This document shows, in pieces, positions 9,185 through 17,721 of a DNA stretch of 64,000 nucleotides. The position numbers and the translations under genes are program-made. How positions within the stretch are numbered: the stretch's first letter is position 1; each line of letters begins with the position of its first letter. This DNA comes from Candidatus Borkfalkia faecavium. Its GTDB lineage: Bacteria; Bacillota; Clostridia; Christensenellales; Borkfalkiaceae. The notes below the pieces were generated by a model, which was not told the origin of the DNA, searched no databases, and was given only the letters and a program-made list of their open reading frames with translations. The stretch covers positions 62,001-126,000 of the forward strand of contig DXEW01000005.1 in the NCBI GenBank assembly GCA_019114755.1, in the 5' to 3' direction.

Positions 9185-11413
9185 ATGATCAAACTCATAC
9201 GCGGCGGCTGCTATTATATGGGCGGTGCGCTGGTCAAAGAGAATCAGGCTTTTTTGACGGCGGACAAAAAAGAAGAAGCGAGAAAGGGCACCATGGCGTA
9301 CCGCATCCTGCGGGCGCATAATCAAGGCGGCGAGGAAGACCTCAAGCTGAAATTCGACGCCATCGCCTCGCACGACATCACCTACGTTGGCATTATCCAG
9401 ACGGCGAAGGCGAGCGGGCTGGAAAAATTCCCGCTCTCGTATACGCTGACCAACTGCCACAATTCGCTGTGCGCGGTGGGCGGCACCATCAACGAAGATG
9501 ACCACGTCTTCGGCCTTTCGGCGGCAAAAAAATACGGCGCGAACTTCGTTCCGCCGCACATCGCCGTCATCCACCAGTATATGCGCGAGATGGAGGCGAA
9601 GGTCGGCCGCATGATCCTGGGCAGCGACTCGCACACCCGCTACGGCGCTCTGGGCACCCTCGCCGTCGGCGAAGGCGGGCCGGAGCTGGTCAAGCAGATC
9701 CTCAACAAGACCTACGACATCAAGCGCCCCGAAACGGTCGCCGTGTACCTGCGCGGCAACCTGAAAAAGGGCGTCGGCCCGCAGGACGTGGCCATCGCCC
9801 TCTGCGGCGCCGTGTTCAAGAACGGGTTCGTGAAGAATAAGATCCTCGAATTCGTCGGCCCCGGCATCCGCAACCTCTCCATGGATTACAGGAACGGCAT
9901 CGACGTCATGACAACGGAGACCGCCTGCCTCTCTTCCATTTGGGAGACGGACGAAAAGACGCGCGAATACTACAAGATCCACGGCCGCGAGCAGGATTAC
10001 AGCGAGCTCAAGCCCGCCGATCCCGCCTATTACGACTACGGCATCACCGTCAACCTCAGCACCATCGAGCCGATGATCGCGCTGCCGTTCCACCCCAGCA
10101 ACGCCTTCACCATCCGCGAGCTGCTGCAGCACCCGCGCGAGATCTTGGAAGAGATCGAGGTGGCGGGGCGCAAGCTGCGCGGCGACGACAAGTTCACGCT
10201 GACGGATAAGATCTTCGACGACGGCCTGCATGTAGACCAGGGCGTCATCGCCGGCTGTGCGGGCGGTATGTACGAAAATATCGCCGAGGCGTACGAGATC
10301 TTGAAGGGAAGATCGACGGGGACGGACGAATTTTCGCTCAGCGTCTATCCCTCCAGCCAGCCCGTCTATAAGGCGCTGGTCGATAACGGTTATATCGGCG
10401 GCCTGATGAACGCGGGCGTCGTCGTCAAGACGGCTTTCTGCGGCCCTTGCTTCGGCGCGGGCGACGTCCCCGCCAACAACGGCCTCTCCATCCGCCACAC
10501 CACGCGCAACTTTGAAAGCCGCGAGGGCAGCAAGCCCGCGGCAGGGCAGCTGGCGGCGGTTGCATTGATGGACGCGCGCTCCATCGCGGCGACGGCGGCA
10601 AACGGCGGCAGGCTGACGCCTGCGACCGAAATGGAATACACCAAAAAGGTCAAAAAGTATTTCTTCGACGCCGAGATCTACCGCAACCGCGTCTATCGCG
10701 GCGTGGGCGACGCGCACACCGAACTGCCGCTCAAATACGGCCCCAACATCGCCGACTGGCCGGAGATGATCCCCCTCGGCAAAAACGTGCTCATCAAGGC
10801 GGTCAGCGTCATCGAAGACCCCGTCACCACGACGGACGAACTCATCCCTTCCGGCGAGACCTCTTCCTATCGTTCCAATCCCATGAAATTGGCGGAATTT
10901 GCCCTCTCGCGCAAGGATCCCGGCTATGTAGGCAGGGCGAAGGCGGTCAAGGCGGATGAAGACTACCGCCGCCAAAACGGCTCTCTGCCCGAGAGCGTGC
11001 TGCAGGAGGCAGAGCCGCTGCACATCGCGCAGGAGGGCACCATCTACGGCAGCTGCGTCGTCGCCGTCAAACCGGGCGACGGTTCGGCGCGCGAACAGGC
11101 GGCGTCCTGCCAGCGCGTGCTGGGCGGCATCGCCAACATCGCCGAGGAATACGCCACCAAGCGCTACCGCAGCAACCTCATCAACTGGGGCATGCTGCCG
11201 CTGACGGCGAAGAAGCTGCACCTGAAGGTGGGCGACTATATCTACATCGAAGACGTCGCCAAATACATCGCCGAGGGCGCGGAGAGCATCTCCGCCAAGA
11301 TCCTCAGCGGCAAGAGCGTCAAAGAGGTGAACTTCGGCATCGGCAATCTGACGCAGGACGAGCGCAATATCATCCTGAAGGGCTGCCTGATCAACTTCAA
11401 CGCGGCGAAATAA
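9185..11413 (+). CDS. Aconitase-family [4Fe-4S] hydratase
   Basis: A 742-residue cytoplasmic enzyme of the aconitase superfamily. Cluster ligands are Cys358 ([12 protein letters not shown], replacing the usual GSCTNSSYED context), Cys419 and Cys422 (CGPC). The swivelling C-terminal domain keeps [10 protein letters not shown]. The residues around Cys358 differ from bacterial AcnA/AcnB, so this is the divergent clostridial 'hydratase' branch and the substrate could differ from citrate. No citrate synthase or isocitrate dehydrogenase gene is nearby. A macrodomain gene follows 26 nt later and is probably cotranscribed. Confidence 0.85.
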   Translation: MIKLIRGGCYYMGGALVKENQAFLTADKKEEARKGTMAYRILRAHNQGGEEDLKLKFDAIASHDITYVGIIQTAKASGLEKFPLSYTLTNCHNSLCAVGGTINEDDHVFGLSAAKKYGANFVPPHIAVIHQYMREMEAKVGRMILGSDSHTRYGALGTLAVGEGGPELVKQILNKTYDIKRPETVAVYLRGNLKKGVGPQDVAIALCGAVFKNGFVKNKILEFVGPGIRNLSMDYRNGIDVMTTETACLSSIWETDEKTREYYKIHGREQDYSELKPADPAYYDYGITVNLSTIEPMIALPFHPSNAFTIRELLQHPREILEEIEVAGRKLRGDDKFTLTDKIFDDGLHVDQGVIAGCAGGMYENIAEAYEILKGRSTGTDEFSLSVYPSSQPVYKALVDNGYIGGLMNAGVVVKTAFCGPCFGAGDVPANNGLSIRHTTRNFESREGSKPAAGQLAAVALMDARSIAATAANGGRLTPATEMEYTKKVKKYFFDAEIYRNRVYRGVGDAHTELPLKYGPNIADWPEMIPLGKNVLIKAVSVIEDPVTTTDELIPSGETSSYRSNPMKLAEFALSRKDPGYVGRAKAVKADEDYRRQNGSLPESVLQEAEPLHIAQEGTIYGSCVVAVKPGDGSAREQAASCQRVLGGIANIAEEYATKRYRSNLINWGMLPLTAKKLHLKVGDYIYIEDVAKYIAEGAESISAKILSGKSVKEVNFGIGNLTQDERNIILKGCLINFNAAK

Positions 11414-11439
11414 GTTTTATTGGAGCGAGGGAGCGGCGG

Positions 11440-12288
11440 ATGCTGTCATTGAGCGAATATAAGAACATCATAGACCTGCGCAGCGTTCCGCTGCGGGCCG
11501 AGCGCCTCGATGAGGACGAGAAGAGCGCCATCTGCGACGAATTGCTCTCCGCCCTTTTGGAAGAGCGCAACGAGATCGCCGCCTTCAGCTATCCGTACAA
11601 GACCAAGCGCGACCTCATCTGGGGATATCTGAACGAGCGGCTGCCCACCCCCGTCTCCGAGCGCTTTTTGCAGCTGCAGGACCGCCTGTTCGCTTCGGAA
11701 ACGCTCGAGCGCGGCATCGTGGACGCGGCGGGGTTCGAATATGAAGCGGGCATCAGTCTCTGGCAGGGAGACATCACCCGCCTGCAGGCGGACGCCGTCG
11801 TCAACGCCGCCAACAATTCGCTGCTCGGCTGCTTTATCCCGCACCACGCCTGCATCGACAACGTGATCCATTCCCGCGCCGGCGTGCAGGTGCGCTTAGA
11901 CTGTTCCCGCATCATGGGCGCGCAGGGCGAAAGCGAGCCTGCGGGCTGCGCCAAGATCACGCGCGGCTATAACCTGCCTGCCAGATACATCATCCACACG
12001 GTGGGGCCGATGGTCGGCGTCCGCGTGAACGATGAAGACAGGCGGGTGCTGCGCAACTGCTATCTCTCCTGCCTGAATTTGGCGCGGGAGATGGGGCTGC
12101 ATTCCATCGCCTTCTGCTGCATCTCCACGGGCATCTTCGGCTTCCCGAACGATGAAGCCGCCGCCATCGCCGTGGGCGCGGTCAAGGGCTGGCTGTTGGA
12201 GACGGGGTACGATATCCGCGTCGTCTTTGACGTGTTTCTGGATAAAGACAGGGCCATCTACGAAGAGGTCTTGAAAAACACAAACTGA
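11440..12288 (+). CDS. Zinc-containing macrodomain protein-ADP-ribose hydrolase
   Basis: A 282-residue enzyme with a helical N-terminal part (about 100 residues) and a macrodomain that begins near LWQGDITRLQADAVVNAANN. The insert GCFIPHHACIDNVIHSRAG carries the Cys/His/Cys set that binds zinc in the Zn-macro class described with SirTM in Staphylococcus and Streptococcus, which removes ADP-ribose from a lipoylated carrier protein. Neither SirTM nor a GcvH-like carrier is in this window; instead it follows an aconitase-type gene. SD GGAG upstream; terminator right after the stop. Confidence 0.87.
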   Translation: MLSLSEYKNIIDLRSVPLRAERLDEDEKSAICDELLSALLEERNEIAAFSYPYKTKRDLIWGYLNERLPTPVSERFLQLQDRLFASETLERGIVDAAGFEYEAGISLWQGDITRLQADAVVNAANNSLLGCFIPHHACIDNVIHSRAGVQVRLDCSRIMGAQGESEPAGCAKITRGYNLPARYIIHTVGPMVGVRVNDEDRRVLRNCYLSCLNLAREMGLHSIAFCCISTGIFGFPNDEAAAIAVGAVKGWLLETGYDIRVVFDVFLDKDRAIYEEVLKNTN

Positions 12289-12452
12289 GAAGGGGAGCCT
12301 GCGGGCTCCTCTTTTTGTGCGCTCTGTGCTTGGGCTGCGTAGTTGCGAAGGCGCGGCGGCGCCGAAAGCTGCGTGCATTCCGCCATCAGCACGGTGACGC
12401 TGAGGCAGACGGCGATGAGGGTAAGAAGGACGATTTTTTTGAACATATCCAT
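12258..12452 (-). CDS. Possible small secreted or membrane peptide (doubtful)
   Basis: A 64-residue frame starting MDMFKKIVLLTLIAV with one clear N-terminal hydrophobic stretch and a polar tail, like a signal-anchored peptide. There is no SD and no convincing promoter; the frame runs through the terminator at 12291-12316 and overlaps the macrodomain gene by 31 nt. Probably chance, but the hydrophobic start after lysines is why it is kept here. Confidence 0.25.
   Translation of the reverse strand: MDMFKKIVLLTLIAVCLSVTVLMAECTQLSAPPRLRNYAAQAQSAQKEEPAGSPSQFVFFKTSS
12291..12316 (+). terminator. Terminator after the macrodomain gene
   Basis: Nine-pair stem AGGGGAGCC / GGCTCCTCT with a TGCG loop, ending in five T residues. 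Confidence 0.88.
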
Positions 12453-12458
12453 AATTTG

Positions 12459-12505
12459 CGCCGTTTGCATAGTTCTATGTGTGGCATAGATCGCGCAAAA
12501 CGGCG
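12459..12505. repeat. Palindromic motif copy B within a larger inverted repeat
   Basis: CATAGTTCTATG (12468-12479) followed by TGTGGCATA lies between the arms CGCCGTTTGC (12459-12468) and GCAAAACGGCG (12495-12505), which pair with one bulge. Copy C at 27750-27802 has the same organisation with different arms. Confidence 0.6.
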
Positions 12506-12540
12506 GGTTTATCTATCTTTATACGGTATCGGAGATTTGC

Positions 12541-12569
12541 TTGCGTTTTTTGGGGAAATGGTATATAAT
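12541..12569 (+). promoter_or_regulatory. Promoter of the ABC importer operon
   Basis: -35 TTGCGT (12541-12546), 17-nt spacer, -10 TATAAT (12564-12569). Predicted start at about 12576, giving a 123-nt leader. Confidence 0.75.
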
Positions 12570-12575
12570 AGGCGC

Positions 12576-12658
12576 GGTACCTGAGGCGGAGGATGCGTTC
12601 CGACGGCAAAGGGAGGCAGTTTTTTTTCATGTTCTCCCTGCGTGCGGGGAGTTTTTTT
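12576..12658 (+). promoter_or_regulatory. Leader with intrinsic terminator upstream of importer genes
   Basis: A hairpin CTCCC...GGGAG (12634-12651) followed by seven T residues sits between promoter and first gene, so transcription must read through it. An upstream GGGAG in AAAGGGAGGCAG (12608-12619) can pair with the CTCCC arm as an antiterminator. The roughly 58 nt before the hairpin match no aptamer that I know; it is too short for a TPP riboswitch. Confidence 0.55.
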
Positions 12659-12698
12659 ACGCCCGCCGTACCCATTTTATATGTAAAGGAGCAAAAAC

Positions 12699-13763
12699 AT
12701 GAAAAAACTTTTGTCAGTTTTGCTGTCGGCGACGCTGCTCGTCAGCGGTATGGCGCTGTTTGCGGCCTGCACGCCGAACGAGCCGGGGGATCCTATCGTT
12801 GTTCCGTCCGATCCCGTCGTTGCCGACGTATATGCCCCCGACGGGGCGCCTGCGCTGTCTTTGGCACAGCTGATGAGCGAAGATATGCAGTTCGGCGAGG
12901 GGAATACCGTCACCTATAACGTCGTGGCGGCGTCTTCCATTCAAACGTATGTCACGGGTGAAGAGCCGCAGGCGGAACTGTGCGTGCTGCCCGTCAATGC
13001 GGCGGCAAAGCTCTTGGGCAAGGGCGACGTATATCAGATGCTCGGCACGGTGACGCACGGCAACATCTATGTGCTCTCCGCCGCTTCCAAGGGGTATGCG
13101 GACCTGACGTCGACGAATTTGAAGGAGCAGCTGCTCGGCAAGACGGTCGGCTGCATCCAGCTGGACAACGTCGTCGGTTTGACGCTGAAAGTGGTGTTGG
13201 ACAACAGCGATATTCCCTTTGAAGTGATCGAAGACGTCTCCGAGGCGACGGCTGATGACGTGGTGTATCTGCTGAACATTTCCGATCCCGCCACGATGAT
13301 CACCCCCGCAGCGCCCTATGATTACATGGTGGCGGCAGAGCCCGTGGTCTCTGCAAAGGTCGGCGGTTCAAACGGTCAGCTCAAAAATGTCGGCGACCTG
13401 CAGGCGCTTTACGGCGGCGAAAACGGCTGGCCGCAGGCGGTGCTGGTGGCGAAAAAAGATTTCATCGCCGAAAACACGGAGTTTGTAGAGGACTTTATCG
13501 CCGCAATGCAGGCAAACGAGGACTGGCTCGCGGCCGAAGATACGCAGCCGCAGGCGATCGTCGACGCCATCACCGACCATTTAGGAGGAGCTAATCCTAC
13601 GTTTAACGCCAAAAACCTGACCAAAGAGGTCATCGCCAACTGCGCCATCCGCTTTGAAGCCGCCGCCGACTGCAAAGAGGAAGTCAATGCTTTTTTGGAA
13701 AGTTTGTCGGCTGTCAGCGGGCAGAGTTTCAGCATGGCAGACGCATTCTTCTATCAGGGCTGA
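12699..13763 (+). CDS. ABC transporter substrate-binding lipoprotein (NMT1/SsuA-like)
   Basis: A 354-residue exported protein. Lys-Lys start, hydrophobic core and lipobox ALFAAC place the lipidated cysteine at residue 24. The mature part starts with an acidic/proline linker, then DVYAPDGAPALSLAQLM, typical of the periplasmic-binding type II fold used by nitrate/taurine/thiamine-precursor importers. SD AAGGAG. It begins a three-gene ABC import operon. The ligand cannot be assigned; the leader attenuator suggests that the operon responds to a small molecule. Confidence 0.85.
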   Translation: MKKLLSVLLSATLLVSGMALFAACTPNEPGDPIVVPSDPVVADVYAPDGAPALSLAQLMSEDMQFGEGNTVTYNVVAASSIQTYVTGEEPQAELCVLPVNAAAKLLGKGDVYQMLGTVTHGNIYVLSAASKGYADLTSTNLKEQLLGKTVGCIQLDNVVGLTLKVVLDNSDIPFEVIEDVSEATADDVVYLLNISDPATMITPAAPYDYMVAAEPVVSAKVGGSNGQLKNVGDLQALYGGENGWPQAVLVAKKDFIAENTEFVEDFIAAMQANEDWLAAEDTQPQAIVDAITDHLGGANPTFNAKNLTKEVIANCAIRFEAAADCKEEVNAFLESLSAVSGQSFSMADAFFYQG

Positions 13764-13829
13764 GAGCGTATCGCCGATGAAGCGGGGTGAACGGGCGCAT
13801 AAGTAAAACAAACAGGGCAGGGTAAAGCG

Positions 13830-14609
13830 GTGAAAAGCAAGTTCGAAGTAAAAAAACTGAATATCTTCTTTTCGCTGCTGGCCGTCGCCGCCATGATCGC
13901 GGCATGGGTCGTCGCCTATTACAGCGTGCGCAACGACTATGTCGTTCCCTCTTTTCCGGACGCTTTGCAAGAGGTTTGGGCGCAGCTGTGTTCGGCGGAG
14001 TTTTGGGCTGCGTTCGGCAACACGCTCGGCCGTTCGCTGGCCGCGTGGCTGCTCGCCTTTGTCCTCGCGGTGGCATTTGCCGCCTTGTCGGCGGCGAGCG
14101 GGCCGTTCCGCCGCTTCTTCGCTCCTTTTATCAGCGTGATGCGCACTGTTCCCACCATGGCGATCACGCTGATGCTGCTCATCTGGACCAAACCCGCCGT
14201 CGCCCCCGTCATCGTCGCCTTCATGATGATCTTCCCCCTGACCTATGCGCAGCTGATCGCCGCCTACGAGGGGATCGACCCGCAGATCTCGGAGATGGCG
14301 GCCATCTATAAAGTGAGCCTGCGCGACAGGCTGTTCCGCGTCCTCATCCCCATGATGCTGCCCGACGTATTGTCGCAGGCGGGGGCGAACTTTTCTCTGA
14401 CGCTGAAGGTCATGATCTCGGCGGAGGTGCTCGCGAGCACCTTCCGCTCCGTCGGCGGGCTGATCCACACGGCGGCGGTCGAACTCGCCACGGCGCGGAT
14501 GTTCGCCCTGGTCCTGTTGATGCTGCTCTTCGGCGGGCTGCTCGAATTCGCCTTCGGTAAGCTCCGCCTCGTCACCAGCCGCTGGTCGGGCGTAAAGGGC
14601 GGGAGGTGA
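13830..14609 (+). CDS. ABC transporter permease (SsuC/ThiX-like)
   Basis: A 259-residue membrane protein with about six hydrophobic segments. The cytoplasmic coupling loop of importers (EMAAIYKVSLRDRLFRVLIP) is present near residue 155. The start is GTG at 13830, 66 nt after the binding-protein gene. It should form a homodimer with the following ATPase. Confidence 0.88.
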   Translation: MKSKFEVKKLNIFFSLLAVAAMIAAWVVAYYSVRNDYVVPSFPDALQEVWAQLCSAEFWAAFGNTLGRSLAAWLLAFVLAVAFAALSAASGPFRRFFAPFISVMRTVPTMAITLMLLIWTKPAVAPVIVAFMMIFPLTYAQLIAAYEGIDPQISEMAAIYKVSLRDRLFRVLIPMMLPDVLSQAGANFSLTLKVMISAEVLASTFRSVGGLIHTAAVELATARMFALVLLMLLFGGLLEFAFGKLRLVTSRWSGVKGGR

Positions 14610-14612
14610 GCC

Positions 14613-15293
14613 ATGATCGTACTTGAAAACGTTTCCAAGCGCTATGGCAGCCTCTGCGTATACGAGCACTTCGACCTTCGCATCGAAGAGGGGAAGATCA
14701 CCTGCATCCTGGGCGCCAGCGGCTGCGGCAAGACGACGCTTTTGAACATGCTGGCGGGGCTGGTCCCGTATGAAGGCTCGATCCGCCCGCAGGGGCTGCG
14801 CTGTTCGTATATCTTTCAGCAGTCCCGTCTCGTGCCGGCGCTGACGGTGGAGGGGAATCTGAAGCTCGTCTGTAAAGATGAAAAAAAGATCGGCGACATG
14901 CTTTCCCGCCTCGAGCTTGCGGATAAGCGGAAGGCGTATCCCGCCGAGCTTTCGGGCGGGCAGGCGCAGCGCGTGTCCATTGCGCGGGCGTTTTTATATC
15001 CGTCCGACATCATTTTGATGGACGAGCCGTTCGCCTCGCTGGATACGGCGCTGAAGCTGCGGCTGATCGACGTGTTCTTCGATCTATGGAAGGAAGAACC
15101 GCGCACGGCGCTGTTTGTGACGCACGACGTGGAGGAGGCGTATATCCTCTCTCACCGCGCCGTCGTATTGGAGCGCGGCAGGGCTGCTGCCGACCTTGCG
15201 GACGCATCGCCCGTGCCGCGGCGGTACGGAGAGGCGTCTTCGTACAGACAGGCGATCTTGTCGGCGCTTTTATCGGGGACCGCGAATACTTGA
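14613..15293 (+). CDS. ABC transporter ATP-binding protein (SsuB/ThiZ-like)
   Basis: A 226-residue ATPase. Walker A GASGCGKTT, Q-loop FQQSR, signature LSGGQAQRVS, Walker B IILMDEPF, and switch histidine FVTHD are all intact. The SD GGAGG lies within the end of the permease gene (3-nt gap), so translation is coupled. Confidence 0.9.
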   Translation: MIVLENVSKRYGSLCVYEHFDLRIEEGKITCILGASGCGKTTLLNMLAGLVPYEGSIRPQGLRCSYIFQQSRLVPALTVEGNLKLVCKDEKKIGDMLSRLELADKRKAYPAELSGGQAQRVSIARAFLYPSDIILMDEPFASLDTALKLRLIDVFFDLWKEEPRTALFVTHDVEEAYILSHRAVVLERGRAAADLADASPVPRRYGEASSYRQAILSALLSGTANT

Positions 15294-15359
15294 CCGCCCT
15301 CGCGCATATCGTATACGGCTGCGCCTGCGCGGCCGTGCGCTTTTGCAGGGCGGCCTTTG

Positions 15360-15390
15360 CCCCGGCGATCGGCAGATCGTGCGGGGTTTT
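15360..15390 (+). terminator. Terminator of the ABC importer operon
   Basis: Two stacked helices (CCCCG/CGGGG and CGATC/GATCG with loop GGCA) followed by TTTT. Confidence 0.65.
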
Positions 15391-15434
15391 CGCATCTTTT
15401 TTGCAAAAATCGCCCGCGGCAGGGCTGTTTTCTT

Positions 15435-15463
15435 TTGAAAAAAGCCGAAGAATATGCTATACT
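15435..15463 (+). promoter_or_regulatory. Promoter of HAD/mscL genes
   Basis: -35 TTGAAA (15435-15440), 17-nt spacer, -10 TATACT (15458-15463). Confidence 0.75.
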
Positions 15464-15493
15464 ATTGGCGCAGTCTTGCGGGAGGTCGATCTC

Positions 15494-16324
15494 TTGAAAA
15501 CGCTTTTTATTTCCGATCTGGACGGTACTTTATTAACTTCACGCGAAACGATATCGGAATACAGCATGCAGAAATTGAATTCGCTGATCGACGGGCGCGG
15601 CGTCTGTTTTACATATGCCACGGCGCGCTCTCTCAATTCCGCCGCAAAGGCGTGCTGGGGGCTGCGGCAGAATCTGCCCGTCATCCTGTATAACGGCGCG
15701 CTGATCATGGATCCTTCCACGCGGAAGATGCTGTACAACAACCACTTCACGCGCGAACAGCTCGCGTATATCCGGGCGCTTTTCGACAGTTTTCAGGTCT
15801 GGCCGCTCGTGTATTATTTCCGCGACGGCATCGAGCGCGTTTCCTGGCAGGAGGGGACGGAGACCCCGGGTGTAATGCGTTATTTAGACAGGCGCCGCGG
15901 AGACAGCCGCCTGTACCCCGTCGACAGCGCCGACCGCATCGAGGGGGCGGACATCTTCTATTTTACCTGCATCGGCAAAAAGGAAGAACTGGACGGCCTG
16001 CGCGATGCCGTGGAGGCAAACCCGCAGCTCAAGTGCATCTACCAGCAGGAGACGTATCAGACAGATTACTGGTGCGAGATCATGCCCAAAGACACCTCGA
16101 AGGGCACCGCCGCGCGCGAACTCAAGCGCATGCTCGGCGCCGAAAAGCTGGTCGTGTTCGGCGACGCCGTCAACGACACCGAGTTGTTCCTCGCCGCCGA
16201 CGAACGGTATGCAGTGCAGAATGCGGAAGAGTCGCTGAAAAAACTCGCCACGCGGGTGATCGGCTTTTGCGAAGAGGATGCCGTGGCAAAATTCATTGAA
16301 GAAAACGTCGGCGCGTATGTATAG
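15494..16324 (+). CDS. Cof-type HAD hydrolase
   Basis: A 276-residue phosphatase. Motif I FISDLDGTLL with both catalytic aspartates is at the N terminus; the C-terminal motif IV reads FGDAVNDTELF, and a Cof-type alpha/beta cap lies between. Such enzymes dephosphorylate sugar phosphates or cofactors; the substrate is unknown. The longer open frame upstream is ignored: TTG at 15494 has GGAGG 8 nt before it and lies correctly below the promoter, so this is a TTG start. Confidence 0.85.
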   Translation: MKTLFISDLDGTLLTSRETISEYSMQKLNSLIDGRGVCFTYATARSLNSAAKACWGLRQNLPVILYNGALIMDPSTRKMLYNNHFTREQLAYIRALFDSFQVWPLVYYFRDGIERVSWQEGTETPGVMRYLDRRRGDSRLYPVDSADRIEGADIFYFTCIGKKEELDGLRDAVEANPQLKCIYQQETYQTDYWCEIMPKDTSKGTAARELKRMLGAEKLVVFGDAVNDTELFLAADERYAVQNAEESLKKLATRVIGFCEEDAVAKFIEENVGAYV

Positions 16325-16359
16325 TGTGTTCGATATTTGCGCCGCGTATCGGAGGGATC

Positions 16360-16938
16360 ATGAAAAAAGAACGCAAGAAGAGCACATTCTGGCAGGACTT
16401 CAAGCAGTTTATCTCGCGCGGGAACATCGTCGACCTCGCCGTAGCGGTCGTCGTCGGCGCTGCCTTCACCGCCATCGTCAACAGCTTGGTCAACGACATC
16501 ATCAAGCCGCTGATCGCGCTGCTCATCAACGGGAGTTTCAGCGAGATGGTCGTCGTGCTCCGCCCCGAAGACGTGGAGGCGGGCGTTGAGGCCATCACCC
16601 TCAATTACGGCAACCTCATCATGGCAGTCATCACCTTTTTGATCGACGCTTTCGTCATCTTTACGGTCATCCGCGTCATGCGCAACCTGCAAAAGAAGGT
16701 CAAAGAGGGCGGTGAAGCGCTGAAAGGGCACTTCTCGAAAGAAGTCAAGGAAGAGAAAGCGCCCGCGGCGGAAGTTGCCCCCGCTCCCGCGCCTGCGCCC
16801 GCAGCCGCAGCGCAGGAAGACGCCGCCGTCGTGGAGCTGCTCACCCAGATCCGCGACCTGCTGCAAAAGGACGCCGAAGAGGAGCGCCCCGCGCCCGCGT
16901 GCGAAGCGGAAGAGGCGAAAGAAGAGAAAGGGCAATAA
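16360..16938 (+). CDS. mscL: Large-conductance mechanosensitive channel MscL
   Basis: A 192-residue osmotic safety valve. Amphipathic N-terminal helix (FWQDFKQFISRGNIVDLAVA), TM1 with VVVGAAFTAIVNSLVNDII and TM2 with LIMAVITFLIDAFVIF are clear. It is longer than typical MscL (about 130-150) because of an Ala/Pro/Glu-rich linker before the C-terminal bundle helix (VVELLTQIRDLLQK) and an acidic tail. ATG at 16360 has GGAGGG upstream. Confidence 0.93.
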   Translation: MKKERKKSTFWQDFKQFISRGNIVDLAVAVVVGAAFTAIVNSLVNDIIKPLIALLINGSFSEMVVVLRPEDVEAGVEAITLNYGNLIMAVITFLIDAFVIFTVIRVMRNLQKKVKEGGEALKGHFSKEVKEEKAPAAEVAPAPAPAPAAAAQEDAAVVELLTQIRDLLQKDAEEERPAPACEAEEAKEEKGQ

Positions 16939-16945
16939 AACACCT

Positions 16946-16973
16946 CGCGCCGCCTGCAAGGCGGCGCGTTTTT
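16946..16973 (+). terminator. Terminator after mscL
   Basis: Perfect 10-bp stem CGCGCCGCCT/AGGCGGCGCG with loop GCA and five T residues. Confidence 0.93.
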
Positions 16974-17051
16974 CTGCCCGGGCGAAAATATTTTTTCAAA
17001 AGTGCCCTTGAAACAGTTTTGTTGGCGGCGATTTTGTGGTATACTGATATG

Positions 17052-17267
17052 GTAGAGGACGATGGCTTCCGCCATATATCTTGTGGCGGCCCCGCCCGTT
17101 TGCAAATGAGGAAAACAGGATGCCTGCGATCGCAAAATCACAATACAGCGCACAGACGGCGTCTCCCTTCGGGGGCGTGTTCGCCGCGTGCGGCGCATCC
17201 TATCGTACAGGTCAAGTGGGCGCGGGCGACAGGCAGTAGGCGCATACTGTTTTCGCCTGCCTTTTTT
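17052..17267 (+). ncRNA. Probable structured RNA, 6S (ssrS)-like
   Basis: A noncoding unit of about 210 nt: -10 TATACT (17040-17045) upstream and an imperfect hairpin (17232-17261) with six T residues at its end. Inside, CCC-CGCCC near 17090 pairs with GGGCG-c-GGG near 17218-17226, CTTGT (about 17080) pairs with ACAGG, and AGGATGC (about 17118) pairs with GCATCCT (about 17195), leaving two large unpaired strands between the outer and inner helices. Closing stem, large central bubble and apical arm are the plan of 6S RNA, which holds RNA polymerase in stationary phase. No protein frame fits. The neighbouring purine gene purE is a recalled, unverified 6S association. Confidence 0.45.
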
Positions 17268-17323
17268 ATACGGGCGGCGTCCTTTGCGAATGCGTCTATA
17301 GAAGCGGCGGTTTGCGCGCTGTT

Positions 17324-17626
17324 CTATACGAACAGCAAAAACGCCCCGCGCACGGCGAGCGCCGTAAGGGCGATGTTCGCCGCGGCGATGACGGGGATGA
17401 GGATCATCGGCAGCAGCTCGTTCGTCTTGCAGCGGTAGACGAGCATGGCGATATACGCGCACACGGCTCCGCCCAGCAGGGCGGCGACGAACAGCTTTTT
17501 GTTGGCGGCGCCTTCGGACAGGGCGCGGCTGCGCGTGGAAAAGCAGAGCGAGCGCACCAATAAAAAGGCATAGACGTTGACGGCGCATAAGTAGACGCCG
17601 GATACGGCAGCGATCACGATCGGCAT
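17324..17626 (-). CDS. DUF1294-family small membrane protein
   Basis: A 100-residue protein with three hydrophobic segments. The stretch FVAALLGGAVCAYIAMLVYR followed by CKTNE and a final membrane helix resembles the DUF1294 pattern (GGslGallGm..fRHKT). AAGGAGG lies 6 nt before the ATG, a strong start. It is divergent from purE with about 95 nt between the starts. Function unknown. Confidence 0.75.
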   Translation of the reverse strand: MPIVIAAVSGVYLCAVNVYAFLLVRSLCFSTRSRALSEGAANKKLFVAALLGGAVCAYIAMLVYRCKTNELLPMILIPVIAAANIALTALAVRGAFLLFV

Positions 17627-17721
17627 GGCGGCCTCCTTTGCAGGCAGTATGTGCCGACGGAGAATAAATTAGTCACGATCGAAAAATTCAGGCGGAGACC
17701 CCGCACGGAGGATGGTAACAA

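Noticed and set aside
12570..12620. TPP riboswitch ahead of the ABC importer
   Set aside because: ACCTGA and a GGATGCG-like block recall the TPP aptamer, but the 5' half (CTGAGA side) is absent and the space from the promoter to the terminator is only about 58 nt.
16899..17438. Protein-coding frame over the candidate RNA
   Set aside because: Composition is unlike a protein, it has no SD, and it runs through the mscL terminator and the RNA terminator at 17232-17267.
17640..17721. Purine riboswitch before purE
   Set aside because: The leader is short, and I find neither the paired loops nor the conserved core of the purine aptamer.
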